A DNA stretch of 64,000 bases, taken from the NCBI GenBank assembly GCA_041483135.1, contig JBGPFE010000014.1:1-64000 (forward strand), in the 5' to 3' direction. The stretch comes from PALSA-1004 sp041483135. GTDB lineage: Bacteria > Pseudomonadota > Gammaproteobacteria > Burkholderiales > SG8-41. This document shows positions 1 to 8,645 of the stretch, one piece after another. Below the pieces are notes generated by a model. It ran no database searches and was not told the origin of the DNA. It saw nothing but the letters and a program-made list of their open reading frames with translations. The translations under genes and the position numbers were made by a program. Position 1 is the first letter of the stretch. Every line of letters starts with the position of its first letter.

Positions 1-1048
1 AATGTGCGGTCGGAACGACCTCGACGAGACCGCCTGCGAGGTCGAAGCCGCAATCCGCGCAGCGCTCGACCATGCCCTTGAATTGCTTGCGCACCATTGC
101 CTGATCCAGATGGCGCATCGTGATGTAAAGCCCGCCGCGCGGCCCGACGCGCCCCGCGCGCATATCCTCGTACATGCCGCGGCTCACGCGGTCGCGCGTC
201 GCGCGCTCGCCGCGCGGATCGTAATTGTGCATGAAGCGCTCGCCCGCGCCGTTCAGCAGCTGTCCGCCGACGCCGCGCAGGCCCTCCTCGATGATGGTGC
301 CGGTGATGCGCGTATCCGGGCCCGCGATCAGGCCGGTCGGATGGAACTGCACCATCTCCATGTCGCGCAGCGTGAGCCCGGCCCGCAACGCCATCGCCAT
401 GCCGTCGCACGTCTTGTCGCCCGAGGGCGTGTGGTACTTGTACATCGTCGGGCCGCCGCCGGTGCCGAGCAGCACCGCCTGCGCCTGCACGAACACGAAT
501 TCGCCGGTGCGCACGTCGATCATCAGCACGCCGGCGAGCGCGTCGCCCGCCTTGTTCTTCACGAACTCGACCGCGCGGTGCTCTTCGAGCCGGTGGATGC
601 CGCGCGCCCACACCTGCTCGGCGAGCCGGTTGATGATTTCGATGCCGGTCAGATCGCCCTTATGAACCGTGCGGTCGAAAGTCTGGCCCGCGAACGCCTT
701 CTGGTGGATGGTGCCGTCGGGATTGCGGTCGAAAAAGCAGCCGAGCTCGTTCTCGAGCTCGTGGATGCGCTCGACCGCGACCGACACCAGCGTCCACGCG
801 AGGTCCTGGTCGGGCAGCCACTTGCCGCCTTCGATCGTGTCCATGAAATGGCGCTCGACCGAATCGCCTTCCGCGAGCGCGACGTTGTAGCCGCCCTGCA
901 CCATGCGCGTGCAGCCGCATTTGCCGAGCAGCCCCTTGACCGCGATCGTGATCGAGAGCTTGGGATTCGCCTGGTGCGCGTGTAGCGCGGCGAACAAGCC
1001 CGCGCCGCCGGAGCCGAGGATCAGGATGTCGGTTTTGATTTTTTTCAT
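1..1048 (-). CDS. FrdA/SdhA-type flavoprotein subunit (3' part outside window)
   Basis: This is the N-terminal ~349 residues of an FAD-dependent fumarate reductase/succinate dehydrogenase-type flavoprotein; the rest lies left of base 1. The dinucleotide-binding motif GSGGAGLFAALHA sits near residues 11-23, and the active-site-type motif QFHPTGL with a downstream EGLRGVGG segment is present. In SdhA/FrdA a His just before the QGG motif binds FAD covalently. Here that stretch reads GCTRMVQGG, so the His is missing and FAD is probably non-covalent. The gene is last of the visible minus-strand operon, after the fumarase-type hydratase genes, which suits a fumarate/succinate-linked step. A soluble fumarate-reductase-like oxidoreductase is an alternative. 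Confidence 0.85.
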   Translation of the reverse strand, partial: MKKIKTDILILGSGGAGLFAALHAHQANPKLSITIAVKGLLGKCGCTRMVQGGYNVALAEGDSVERHFMDTIEGGKWLPDQDLAWTLVSVAVERIHELENELGCFFDRNPDGTIHQKAFAGQTFDRTVHKGDLTGIEIINRLAEQVWARGIHRLEEHRAVEFVKNKAGDALAGVLMIDVRTGEFVFVQAQAVLLGTGGGPTMYKYHTPSGDKTCDGMAMALRAGLTLRDMEMVQFHPTGLIAGPDTRITGTIIEEGLRGVGGQLLNGAGERFMHNYDPRGERATRDRVSRGMYEDMRAGRVGPRGGLYITMRHLDQAMVRKQFKGMVERCADCGFDLAGGLVEVVPTAH

Positions 1049-1061
1049 TGAATGCGTATGG

Positions 1062-1145
1062 AACCGCCGATAAACGCCGATGAACGCGGATGCAAATGCG
1101 AGCCTGACATGAATTATCTGCGTCTATCTGCGTCCATCGGCGGTT
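1062..1145. repeat. Intergenic inverted repeat between hydratase beta gene and flavoprotein gene
   Basis: AACCGCCGAT (1062-1071) is the exact reverse complement of ATCGGCGGTT (1136-1145). Between the arms lie degenerate direct repeats of the type CGCCGATAAACGCCGATGAACGC on one side and TATCTGCGTC on the other. The right arm overlaps the stop codon of the hydratase beta gene. The transcript could fold into a long hairpin inside the operon. Confidence 0.6.
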
Positions 1146-1767
1146 ACGTTGGGCTCTGGTTCTTGACACCAAGCGCAGCGAGGACGGCGGCACGCTTGCC
1201 GCGCGCGTCCTTGTTCACCTGCTTGTAGAGATTGCCGCCCTGGCTGTCCATCGCGACCAGCAGCGGGCCGAAACCCTTGACGCGGAATTTCCACAGCGAC
1301 TCGGGATTCAAATCGTCGAGATCGACGTCCTCGATCTGCTCGATCCACGTCGTTTCGAGCGCCGCCGCCCCGCCGATGACGGCGAGATAGACTCCGCCAA
1401 GGTCCTTGAACGCCGCCTGCGACGCATCGAGGAGCCCGCCTTTGCCGATCACGATGCGCACGCCGTACTGCTCCATCAACGGCCGCGTGAAGCGCTCCAT
1501 GCGCGCGCTGGTCGTGGTGCCGACGCAAATCGGCGCATAGCCCGACGGATATGCCTCCGTCTCGCCCATCCACTTCACGTTCGGCGCGGTGTGGATCACC
1601 GCATGCCCCTTGAGATCGAAGCGCGTTTTGCGGCCGCGGTCGAACATGTGGATCTGCGTCGCGTCGCGGATGCCGTAGAGCGTGCCGTTCAGGGTAACGG
1701 TGTCGTTGACCTTGAGTCGGCGCACCTCGCCTTCGGTCACCGGCATGCTGAAATCGTAATGGGCCAT
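1144..1767 (-). CDS. Fumarate hydratase class I / L-tartrate dehydratase beta subunit
   Basis: This 207-residue protein matches the swivelling C-terminal domain of class I fumarases, encoded separately as in TtdB-type enzymes. It has the family segment GTTTSARMERF (residues ~83-93) and the following GKGGL loop. With the alpha subunit upstream it should form an iron-sulfur hydro-lyase that reversibly hydrates fumarate or a related hydroxy-diacid. The ATG at 1767 has AAGGAT about 8 bases upstream. The gene lies 158 bases after the alpha gene, separated by an inverted repeat. Fumarate versus tartrate specificity cannot be read from the sequence. Confidence 0.88.
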   Translation of the reverse strand: MAHYDFSMPVTEGEVRRLKVNDTVTLNGTLYGIRDATQIHMFDRGRKTRFDLKGHAVIHTAPNVKWMGETEAYPSGYAPICVGTTTSARMERFTRPLMEQYGVRIVIGKGGLLDASQAAFKDLGGVYLAVIGGAAALETTWIEQIEDVDLDDLNPESLWKFRVKGFGPLLVAMDSQGGNLYKQVNKDARGKRAAVLAALGVKNQSPT

Positions 1768-1783
1768 ATTGAAAATCCTTGGT

Positions 1784-1920
1784 GAATGAGTGAAGGAGTG
1801 AAGGAGTGAAATAAGGCCCCCTCTCCCCCGTTACCGGGGGAGAGGGCTGGGGTGAGGGGGATCACTCTTCACCCTTCACTCCTTCACTCCTTCACTCCTT
1901 CACTCCTTCACTCCTTTACT
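1784..1920. repeat. Composite intergenic repeat with C-rich/G-rich hairpin
   Basis: A run of GTGAAGGA-type units (about 1784-1810) faces a run of CACTCCTT units (about 1871-1917), so the ends are complementary. Between them lies a hairpin at 1818-1846 built from CCCTCTCCCCC and GGGGGAGAGGG, followed by GCTGGGGTGAGGGGG. The hairpin part resembles a short palindromic repeat found in many proteobacterial genomes. It separates the two hydratase subunit genes. Confidence 0.7.
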
Positions 1921-1925
1921 GTCAG

Positions 1926-2801
1926 TCAAAAGCCGTAAGTCAGGCCGTTGGGCGTGAACGTCGCGCGGGCGCGGCGCGCCGAGTGGCATTGCATGTTGAC
2001 CGCCACCGGATTCATCGTGATATGGGTGGCCGCGGTTTCGACGTGCACCGCGAACGCTGTCGAGTCGCCGCCGAGCCCCTGCGGGCCGACGCCCAACTGG
2101 TTGACCACCGCGGAGAGCTCGGCCTCGAGCTTTGCGCCCTCGGGATCGTCGCAATGCGAGCCGAGCGGGCGCGTCGCCGCGACCTTCGACAGGTGCACGC
2201 ACAAGTCCGCGGTGCCGCCGACGCCGACGCCGACGATGGTCGGCGGGCAGGTCTTGCCGCCGGCGTCGAGCACGCAGTCGACGACGAAGGTCTTGACCGC
2301 GTCGATGCCCTCGGCCGGAACCGCCATCTTGAGCCACGAATTATTTTCCGAGCCGCTGCCTTTCGGGATCATTTCGATCGACAGGGTATCCGGCTGATCG
2401 ACGAAATCGATGTGGATCACCGGCACCGCGCGGCCGCACGAGGTGTGCTCGTTCTTGCGCGTGACCGGATGCACGACCGAGGAGCGCAGCGGATGTTCGC
2501 GTGTCGCGCGCTCGCAGCCCTTGGCGATCGCCTGCTTGAGCTTGAAACCGTCGACCTCGACGCGGCTGCCGATCGTCACGTTGTAGATCGGGATGCCGGT
2601 GTCCTGGCACAACAGGTTGTTGGTGTCCTCTGCGACCTGGATGTTCCGGATCATGGTGCCGAGGATCGCCTTGCCCGTCGCGTCGGTCTCGCTTCGGTCG
2701 AGGCGCGCGAAGCCCTGCTTGATGTCCGGCGGCAAAATCTTGCACGCGCGGATGTAGAGCTCCTTGCACGCTTCCTCGACTTGTTTCAGATCAACTTTCA
2801 C
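1926..2801 (-). CDS. Fumarate hydratase class I / L-tartrate dehydratase alpha subunit
   Basis: This 291-residue protein is the catalytic N-terminal half of a heterodimeric class I fumarase. The family motifs CQDTGIPIYNV (near residue 65), HPVTRKNEHTSCGR and KGSGSENNS are present. Cysteines in the CQDTG motif, near the GGKTCPPT segment and near the QCHSARR segment are the likely ligands of the catalytic [4Fe-4S] cluster. The start codon is GTG at 2801, supported by AAGGG about 8 bases upstream. It lies between an ABC transporter permease gene and the beta subunit gene, all on the minus strand, so imported substrate may be processed by this enzyme. Confidence 0.9.
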   Translation of the reverse strand: MKVDLKQVEEACKELYIRACKILPPDIKQGFARLDRSETDATGKAILGTMIRNIQVAEDTNNLLCQDTGIPIYNVTIGSRVEVDGFKLKQAIAKGCERATREHPLRSSVVHPVTRKNEHTSCGRAVPVIHIDFVDQPDTLSIEMIPKGSGSENNSWLKMAVPAEGIDAVKTFVVDCVLDAGGKTCPPTIVGVGVGGTADLCVHLSKVAATRPLGSHCDDPEGAKLEAELSAVVNQLGVGPQGLGGDSTAFAVHVETAATHITMNPVAVNMQCHSARRARATFTPNGLTYGF

Positions 2802-2810
2802 GGTTTAGCC

Positions 2811-2853
2811 CTTCACCCCTTCACTCATTCACTCATTCACTCATTCACTCTTC
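2811..2853. repeat. Short tandem repeat of TTCACTCA units
   Basis: Three exact 8-base TTCACTCA units (2820-2843) with degenerate flanks fill the gap between the permease stop and the hydratase alpha start. It resembles the other intergenic tandem runs of the window, but no complementary arm is visible here. Confidence 0.6.
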
Positions 2854-2858
2854 ACGCG

Positions 2859-3728
2859 CTAGCTCTGCATGCCCCATTTGCGCACGGTCTTCAGCTCGAT
2901 ATTGCGGAAAATGAAATTCTCGACGAAGAGCCCGATGATGATCACCGAGAACAGCCCCGCGAACACGTTGGCGATTTCGAGCTGGTTCTTGTTCTCGTAG
3001 ATGAACCAGCCGAGGCCGCCCGAACCCGACGATACGCCGAACACGAGTTCCGCCGCAATCAACGTGCGCCACGCGAACGCCCAGCCGATTTTCATGCCGG
3101 TCAGTATATTGGGGAATGCCGCCGGTATCAGTATCTTTGCCACGTAACGCGGCCCGGCCAGACCGTAGTTGCGGCCGACCATGCGCATGGTCTGCGACAC
3201 CGACATGAAGCCCGAGTGCGTGTTGAGCGCGACCGGCCACAACACCGAGTGGATCAGCACGAACACGAGGCTGCCGTTGCCGAGGCCGAACCAGATCAGC
3301 GCCAGCGGCAGCAAAGCGATCGCCGGCAGCGGGTTGAACATCGCAGTCAGCGTTTCGAGAAAATCGTTGCCGATGCGCGTGGTGATCGCAAATGCGGTAA
3401 GCGTGCCGGCCAGGAACAGGCCGGCGGCGTAGCCCATCAGCAGCACCTTGATCGAGAACCAGCCGCGCGCGAGCAGGACGCCGTTCATGATGTTGTCGTA
3501 GAACGCGCTGATGGTATCGCTGAACTTCGGAAACAGCAGCGGATTGTTGAGCAATGCCGAGTAGACCTGCCAGACGGTCGCGAGCATCAGCAATATGAGG
3601 CCTTTGCGTACCGCTGCGTTGTTGAATATCCTCTCCCACGTCGTGAGCGGCTTCTCGACCACGCCGTAGGCGCTCGATTCGATCTCGCGCACGAACTCGG
3701 GGCGTTGCACCAGCACATTGTCAGCCAT
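2859..3728 (-). CDS. ABC transporter permease, NitT/TauT (SsuC-like) family
   Basis: This 289-residue inner-membrane protein has about six hydrophobic segments after a ~35-residue cytoplasmic start. The permease loop that meets the ATPase (EAA-type) is visible as MVGRNYGLAGPRYVAKILIP around residue 190. The family imports nitrate, sulfonates, pyrimidine precursors and similar small anions. AGGAGGT lies upstream of the ATG at 3728. The gene overlaps the ATPase gene by 8 bases, so the two are translated together. No NMT1/TauA-type binding protein is encoded beside it; a Bug-type protein takes that place. Confidence 0.9.
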   Translation of the reverse strand: MADNVLVQRPEFVREIESSAYGVVEKPLTTWERIFNNAAVRKGLILLMLATVWQVYSALLNNPLLFPKFSDTISAFYDNIMNGVLLARGWFSIKVLLMGYAAGLFLAGTLTAFAITTRIGNDFLETLTAMFNPLPAIALLPLALIWFGLGNGSLVFVLIHSVLWPVALNTHSGFMSVSQTMRMVGRNYGLAGPRYVAKILIPAAFPNILTGMKIGWAFAWRTLIAAELVFGVSSGSGGLGWFIYENKNQLEIANVFAGLFSVIIIGLFVENFIFRNIELKTVRKWGMQS

Positions 3729-4515
3729 GCGGGGTTACCTCCTCTTCAATCTGATCGGCGAACAGCATGTCGTGGATGCGGTCCGAGAGCTGCTTGCCAT
3801 CGGCGCTCAAGTTGTCCTTGCCGTCGCTGTTCAACTCGGCCTTGACCCGGCCGGGATGCGGGGAAAGCAGCAGGATGCGGTTGCCGATCAGCACCGCCTC
3901 GGGAATCGAGTGCGTGACGAACAGCACGGTAAAGTGCGTGTCGTCCCACAACTGCAGCAGTTCTTCCTGCATCTTGCGCCGCGTCAGCGCGTCGAGCGCG
4001 GCGAACGGCTCGTCCATCAGCAGCACGTCGGGCTCCATCGCCATGCCGCGCGCGATCGCGACGCGCTGCTTCATGCCGCCCGACAGCATGTGCGGAAAGT
4101 TGTCCGCGAACTTGGTGAGTTTCACTTTCTCGATGTACTGCATCGCCTTGTCCTCGGCGGCCTTGCCTGCCAGCCTGCGGCTCGAGGTCAGCGCAAACAT
4201 CACGTTTTCTTTGACCGTTTTCCACGGCAGAAGTTGATCGAACTCCTGGAACACGAACACCCGGTCGGAACCCGGCTTCTTGATCGCCGCGCCGTTGAGA
4301 CTCATGCTGCCTTCGGTCGGTTGCATATAGCCGCCGACCGCTTTCAACAACGTCGACTTGCCGCAGCCCGAGGGGCCGAGAATCACGAAACGATCGGATT
4401 TGAACACCTGGAAATCGACGCGATAGGTCGCCGTGACCAGATGCTCCTTGGTCTTGTACTGAAGCGTGACGCCCTTGACTTCGAGCAACGGGCCGGCTGC
4501 CGCCACGGCGCTCAT
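3721..4515 (-). CDS. ABC transporter ATP-binding protein, NitT/TauT (SsuB-like) family
   Basis: This 264-residue ATPase has Walker A GPSGCGKST at residues 47-55, signature LSGGMKQR and Walker B LLMDEP. The Q-loop region reads FVFQEFDQLLPW, a pattern typical of nitrate/sulfonate/taurine importers. It overlaps both neighbours: the permease gene by 8 bases and the Bug protein gene by 4 bases (ATGA). It should energise the permease encoded at 2859-3728. Confidence 0.92.
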   Translation of the reverse strand: MSAVAAAGPLLEVKGVTLQYKTKEHLVTATYRVDFQVFKSDRFVILGPSGCGKSTLLKAVGGYMQPTEGSMSLNGAAIKKPGSDRVFVFQEFDQLLPWKTVKENVMFALTSSRRLAGKAAEDKAMQYIEKVKLTKFADNFPHMLSGGMKQRVAIARGMAMEPDVLLMDEPFAALDALTRRKMQEELLQLWDDTHFTVLFVTHSIPEAVLIGNRILLLSPHPGRVKAELNSDGKDNLSADGKQLSDRIHDMLFADQIEEEVTPHG

Positions 4516-5474
4516 TCCACTACGAGTTTGCGCTCGCGTACGATCTTCCTCCAGCGTTCGGTCTCTTCGCGTATCGTCTTGGCAAATTCGGCGGGGCTGT
4601 TGCCCACCGGCGCCATGCCGAGGCCCTCGAACCGGCTCTTGACGTCGGCCAGCTCAAGCGACTTCACAGTGTCACGGTAGATCTTGTCGATGATCTCCTT
4701 GGATGTGCCGGCCGGCACCATCAGTCCGAACCATCCCAGGTTTTCGAACCCCGGCAGCGTCTCGGCGATCGCCGCTACGTTCGGCAGCAGCGGCGAGCGC
4801 TGCTTGCTCGTCACGCCCAGCGCGCGCAGCTTGCCCTGCTGAATGAAGTTGATCGACGCCGCCAGGTTGGGCGTCGCGAACTGCACCTGGCCGGCCATCA
4901 CGTCGACGATGGCAGGCGCTTCGCCTTTGTACGGGATGTGCACGACGTCGATGCGGGCCGTGTAAATGAAATTCTCGGCGGCGAGATGGGTCTGCGTGCC
5001 GAAGCCCGCCGACCCGAATGTGATTTCCTTGGGCCTCGCCTTCGCCAGCGTGATGAGCTCCTTGACGGTCCTGGGCGGAAAGGTCGGCGTCACGACCAGC
5101 GCCTGCGGACCGCTCGCGACATTGGTAATCGCCACCAGGTCCTTCGCGGGGTCAAACGGCATCTTCTTGTAAATATGCTGGTTGGCGGTGACGATCGAGC
5201 CCGAGGTCATGAACAACGTATAGCCGTCCGGCGGGGACCTCGCCGCAAGCTCGCCGCCGATGTTGCCGCCGGCGCCGGCGCGATCGTCGACGACCACCTG
5301 CTGGCCCCAGATTTCGCCTAGCTTCTGGCCGATCACCCGGGTCACGATGTCGGTCGCGCCGCCCGCGGAAAATGGCACTATGACCCGCACCGGCTTGTTC
5401 GGATAACCCTGCGCCGCAGCGCATGTTGCAACCAGCATTGCGCCCGCCGGCAAAAGCAACTGCATGACTCGCAT
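4512..5474 (-). CDS. Bug-family (TctC) periplasmic substrate-binding protein
   Basis: This 320-residue protein has a signal peptide ending near residue 21 (TCAAAQG) and then the Bug hallmark YPNKPVRVIVPFSAGGATD. Further family landmarks are GAGGNIGGE and VPYKG/IPYKG-type segments. Bug proteins bind small carboxylates in the periplasm and usually serve TctAB transporters. Here the gene overlaps an ABC ATPase gene by 4 bases and no TctAB is adjacent, which is unusual. AGGAGGA precedes the ATG at 5474. Confidence 0.92.
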   Translation of the reverse strand: MRVMQLLLPAGAMLVATCAAAQGYPNKPVRVIVPFSAGGATDIVTRVIGQKLGEIWGQQVVVDDRAGAGGNIGGELAARSPPDGYTLFMTSGSIVTANQHIYKKMPFDPAKDLVAITNVASGPQALVVTPTFPPRTVKELITLAKARPKEITFGSAGFGTQTHLAAENFIYTARIDVVHIPYKGEAPAIVDVMAGQVQFATPNLAASINFIQQGKLRALGVTSKQRSPLLPNVAAIAETLPGFENLGWFGLMVPAGTSKEIIDKIYRDTVKSLELADVKSRFEGLGMAPVGNSPAEFAKTIREETERWRKIVRERKLVVE

Positions 5475-5538
5475 GATTCCTCCTGTTTATTTGATTTGAA
5501 GCGGTCGGTTAGTTTACATCCTTCCACCACAGACCGCG

Positions 5539-7794
5539 CTACCTGAAGATGTAGATCGGGCTCGACCAGATCAGGTTGCCGTCTTCCTGCGTGATGCAGA
5601 CATAAAGCGCATTGTCGCAGTCGTCGGCAAGCGTGATACGGCGCTCGAGCTTTGCCACGCGATGCGTATTGTCGTCGGGCAGGCGGAACACCCGGATCTG
5701 GCGCTTGATGCCGCCGTTCGCAAACGTGAGATCGTTGATACCGATATCGGCGACCTTGATTTCGGTTTTCACCAGCGCGGTATCGATTTTAAGCGTGCCG
5801 GCTGTAGGATCGGCGAGCCACGCGTCGAAACCGCCGAAGCCGCCGGTGGTCAGCGCCGCCCATTTCAGCTCGCCCGGCGCGGTCTGCTCGAGCTTCTTGT
5901 CGAGGTTCCAGAAATTGATCGGCGCGACGCGCTCGAAACTATTGCCCGTCAAAGCGCAGCCGCCATCCCATACCGTCTGCCGGCCGCGGCCGCGGTATTC
6001 GGAGCCCTCCCAGATCACGCGGATGCGGCGGCCGAGCGATTTCTCGTCGAACGGGCGGAAGGTTTCCACCGTCTTAAGCCGGTTGCGGATCTCGATGCGC
6101 TCGATCGGCGCGGACGCCACCGCCTCGATCGTGAACGTCACGTCTTTTGCGCCCGAGCGCAGGATGTCGCCCATCATCGCGGTTTTCACTTTGCGGCGGG
6201 TGGCCGGTCCGAGATTGGGATCGTCGGCGAATTGCTCCGCGTCGGCGTCGAATTCAACGCGCGTGTCGAGAATCACGCGGCAGCCGGTGGTCGCGTAGTG
6301 ATGGCGTTTGCGCATCGCGTCGAACAACTCTTGGCGCGTGAGCCCGGTTGCGAGCAGGCAGCTCAATCCGCCGTAAGCGCCGAACAGCGACGCGCCCGGG
6401 TGGCTCGCGCCGTGACGCCCCTTGTGGCCGTCGCTGTTGGCGACGATGCCGACGCGGTAGCCCTGCTCGAACGCGTCCTGGATCAGCCATTCGAAAGTGC
6501 CCCAGTCGGAATGCACCTCGACCGCGCGCTCGAGGCGCGCGTCGTGAGCCATCTTGATGTCGGCGTAGCGACCGCCGATATGCGCGAACACCACGCAATC
6601 CTCGTTCTTCAGCACCTTGAACAAGTCGGAGGCCGAATTGGCATCGGTCTCGACGTCCGACAGATCGTCGATGAGCGCGTGATGCGAGCGGTGGATCTGG
6701 CGGCCTTCGTGCATGAACATCACGTTGCGGTCGCCGCCAAGCCCGGTGTTGCCCGACCACTCGTAGCCGGGAAACATGATGAACCTGCCGTCCTGGTTGA
6801 ATTCCTTGCTGAGCTTATTCAACTCATGCCAGAACGGCGTCGTGATCTGGAAGTCGTTGCCCTGGTGGCACATCGCGTCGAGAAAAGCGCGGTCGCGCGC
6901 GAACTCGATCAGCTCGCGCGCCGAGTTGGTACCGATGGTTTCCTCCGACTGGCCGTGCAGGTCGGCCCAGTACGGCAATAGCGGCGCTTCTTCGGCCGCA
7001 TTTTCAATTATGCGCAGCGGGTTGCTCACGCACACCGGTTTGCCCGAGGCATCGATCACCTCGATAGTGATGTCGCCGGTCTCGCCTGCTTTCAGGTTGT
7101 CGATCACTTTCGCGTACTCGCCGAGCTTCATCGCGATCGTCTCCGGCAGCCCGTCGATTTTGCGATTGGCCTTGAGTGTGAACGTGCCGTTCACCTGGTG
7201 ACTTGGATTGCCCCATTTGTCCTCGCCCTTGAAGCCGAGCCTGAACGGCTGGCCGCGGCGGCGCAGCGTCGGCAATATCAGCTTGTAGGTGACCGGCGGG
7301 CCGGCGACTACCGAGATGCACGGCTGCTCGGGCAGCTCGACGTAGTTGTATGTCGCCCACGCGTCGACCAGCACGCGGAATTCGAACGTCGGCTCGTTGA
7401 ACGTCTGCACGCGGATGCCGGGCGAGCCCTGCCGGCGGTCGCCGAAGCGCACGATGATCCGGTCGCCTTCGCGCAGGAAACCGCGCACGACGCGGATGAA
7501 GAGCGTCTTGTCCCACGGCCGGATGTTGCGCTTGCCGTCGTACTGCACTTCGAGCACGGCGCCGTTGGAAGCCTCGACCGTGGTGTAGTTCCAGCCCTTG
7601 GGATCGTTGAACTGCGGCCGCCCCATGTCGGACGCGAAACGGTGGACGATCTTGAGCGAGCCGGTGTCGTCGATGCCGAAATAGCCGGCGGTATATGTCA
7701 GCGTGAACGACTGGAAGCTGCCCGCCTCGAACTCTCCTTGGGGAGAAATCTCGGCATGACCCATGCGTTCCGCGAAGTAAGTCGAATGCGGCAT
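5539..7794 (-). CDS. DUF3604 family protein
   Basis: This is a 751-residue protein of the DUF3604 family, whose members carry a PHP-like metal-binding phosphoesterase core of unproven function. The core begins around LPYWADLHGQSEETIG and has further His/Asp motifs in FAHIGGRYAD, VEVHSDWGTFEWL and VANSDGHKGRHG. The N-terminal ~280 residues look like beta-rich domains. I chose the ATG at 7794 because GGGGAG lies 4-5 bases upstream; an in-frame ATG 12 codons earlier (7830) has no ribosome site. It is the first gene of the minus-strand operon that continues with the Bug/ABC transporter and hydratase. The substrate is unknown. Confidence 0.85.
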   Translation of the reverse strand: MPHSTYFAERMGHAEISPQGEFEAGSFQSFTLTYTAGYFGIDDTGSLKIVHRFASDMGRPQFNDPKGWNYTTVEASNGAVLEVQYDGKRNIRPWDKTLFIRVVRGFLREGDRIIVRFGDRRQGSPGIRVQTFNEPTFEFRVLVDAWATYNYVELPEQPCISVVAGPPVTYKLILPTLRRRGQPFRLGFKGEDKWGNPSHQVNGTFTLKANRKIDGLPETIAMKLGEYAKVIDNLKAGETGDITIEVIDASGKPVCVSNPLRIIENAAEEAPLLPYWADLHGQSEETIGTNSARELIEFARDRAFLDAMCHQGNDFQITTPFWHELNKLSKEFNQDGRFIMFPGYEWSGNTGLGGDRNVMFMHEGRQIHRSHHALIDDLSDVETDANSASDLFKVLKNEDCVVFAHIGGRYADIKMAHDARLERAVEVHSDWGTFEWLIQDAFEQGYRVGIVANSDGHKGRHGASHPGASLFGAYGGLSCLLATGLTRQELFDAMRKRHHYATTGCRVILDTRVEFDADAEQFADDPNLGPATRRKVKTAMMGDILRSGAKDVTFTIEAVASAPIERIEIRNRLKTVETFRPFDEKSLGRRIRVIWEGSEYRGRGRQTVWDGGCALTGNSFERVAPINFWNLDKKLEQTAPGELKWAALTTGGFGGFDAWLADPTAGTLKIDTALVKTEIKVADIGINDLTFANGGIKRQIRVFRLPDDNTHRVAKLERRITLADDCDNALYVCITQEDGNLIWSSPIYIFR

Positions 7795-7930
7795 ATTCTC
7801 CCCATCAATTTGCGCCGCTAAAAAACGCATTGCTTTACTAGGAGGTCATTAGCATACCAAACATTCTGGCTGCGCGAGGCGAAGAGTCGTCACTTTCGGA
7901 GCAACGACAGAGGGGTTGCGGAATTGGTGA

Positions 7931-8112
7931 TTACTGTGCAATTCGGGCCATGTCAGCGGGCCCCAATAGCTCGCCGGAAAAAGGCTCCGGCACGCGAGTC
8001 ATGTTAAGCAATTTGACCTCATCGGCATTCAATTCGACAGCAAGTGCGCCAATATTTTTTGAAGGCGCGCGACGTGTCGCGTTCCCGGAATCGCCACGAT
8101 TACTCGATTCAT
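7931..8112 (-). pseudogene. Remnant of an aldo/keto reductase C-terminus (frameshifted)
   Basis: On the minus strand the reading from 8112 gives NRVIVAIPGTRHVARLQKIL, matching the IPGT(R/K)xxxRLxEN segment that ends the barrel of aldo/keto reductases. After about 60 bases the reading moves to another frame and continues LAVELNADEVKLLN, the expected next stretch, to a stop at 7931. Nothing of the rest of the gene is visible, since the ferredoxin gene lies upstream. I take it as a decayed 3' fragment. The remaining bases of the gap (7795-7930 and 8113-8163) show nothing clear beyond a probable promoter area for the downstream operon. Confidence 0.5.
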
Positions 8113-8163
8113 GATCCGCTCCTTCGGTTCATTGCTTATCAGTTTGACCTTACTGGTCGCCTA

Positions 8164-8592
8164 TCAGGCAAAATCACTGTCCCCGTCTACGCGCGCGTCG
8201 ACGCCTGTTCCTTGACTTTTTGGCTTATCGCTTCGACCATGCTTAGATTTGGAGAGGGAGGAAGACCCGGGTTCGGCGCTGAAATAGGTCGCAAACTTGT
8301 TGGGTGTTTTTTCCCACCGCTTGGCGTCATCTGGTGGAACGGCCTTTTCGACGATCCTTGGCCATGCTGCGGAATACTTCCTGTTGAGCTCAATCCATTT
8401 CGGCCCGGCAGCCGTATCGTCCGAAACAATCGCATCGACTGGGCAGGTCGGCTCGCATGCGGCACAATCGATGCACTCGTCCGGATGGATAACAAGCATG
8501 TTGTCACCTTCGTAGAAACAGCTCACCGGGCAAATCTCTACGCAATCCATGTATTTGCACTTAATGCAATCTTCCGTTACGACATAAGGCAT
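8164..8592 (-). CDS. fdxA: 7Fe ferredoxin (FdxA type) with C-terminal tail
   Basis: This small electron carrier has all nine cysteines of Azotobacter-type 7Fe ferredoxins (residues 9, 12, 17, 21, 25, 40, 43, 46, 50), so it should bind one [3Fe-4S] and one [4Fe-4S] cluster. At 142 residues it is about 35 longer than the usual ~107; the extra part is a Ser/Lys/Gly-rich tail after about residue 107. AGGAG precedes the ATG at 8592. The gene follows the radical SAM gene by 53 bases on the same strand, so it may supply electrons to that enzyme. Base composition is less GC-rich than the operon to its left. Confidence 0.92.
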   Translation of the reverse strand: MPYVVTEDCIKCKYMDCVEICPVSCFYEGDNMLVIHPDECIDCAACEPTCPVDAIVSDDTAAGPKWIELNRKYSAAWPRIVEKAVPPDDAKRWEKTPNKFATYFSAEPGSSSLSKSKHGRSDKPKSQGTGVDARVDGDSDFA

Positions 8593-8645
8593 ATGGCTCT
8601 CCTGCTAACACAACCGACGCGGCTCGATCTCTAGACTAGAGAACG

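Noticed and set aside
2..985. A 327-codon open frame on the plus strand at the window start
   Set aside because: The minus strand here reads a clean flavoprotein with FAD motif; the plus frame is its shadow.
1818..1846. C-rich/G-rich hairpin as a Rho-independent terminator
   Set aside because: There is no T run after the stem on either strand, and it lies between two subunits of one enzyme. More likely a dispersed palindromic repeat.
1983..3845. A 620-codon open frame on the plus strand
   Set aside because: It is antisense to the hydratase alpha subunit and the ABC permease, both with clear motifs and ribosome sites.
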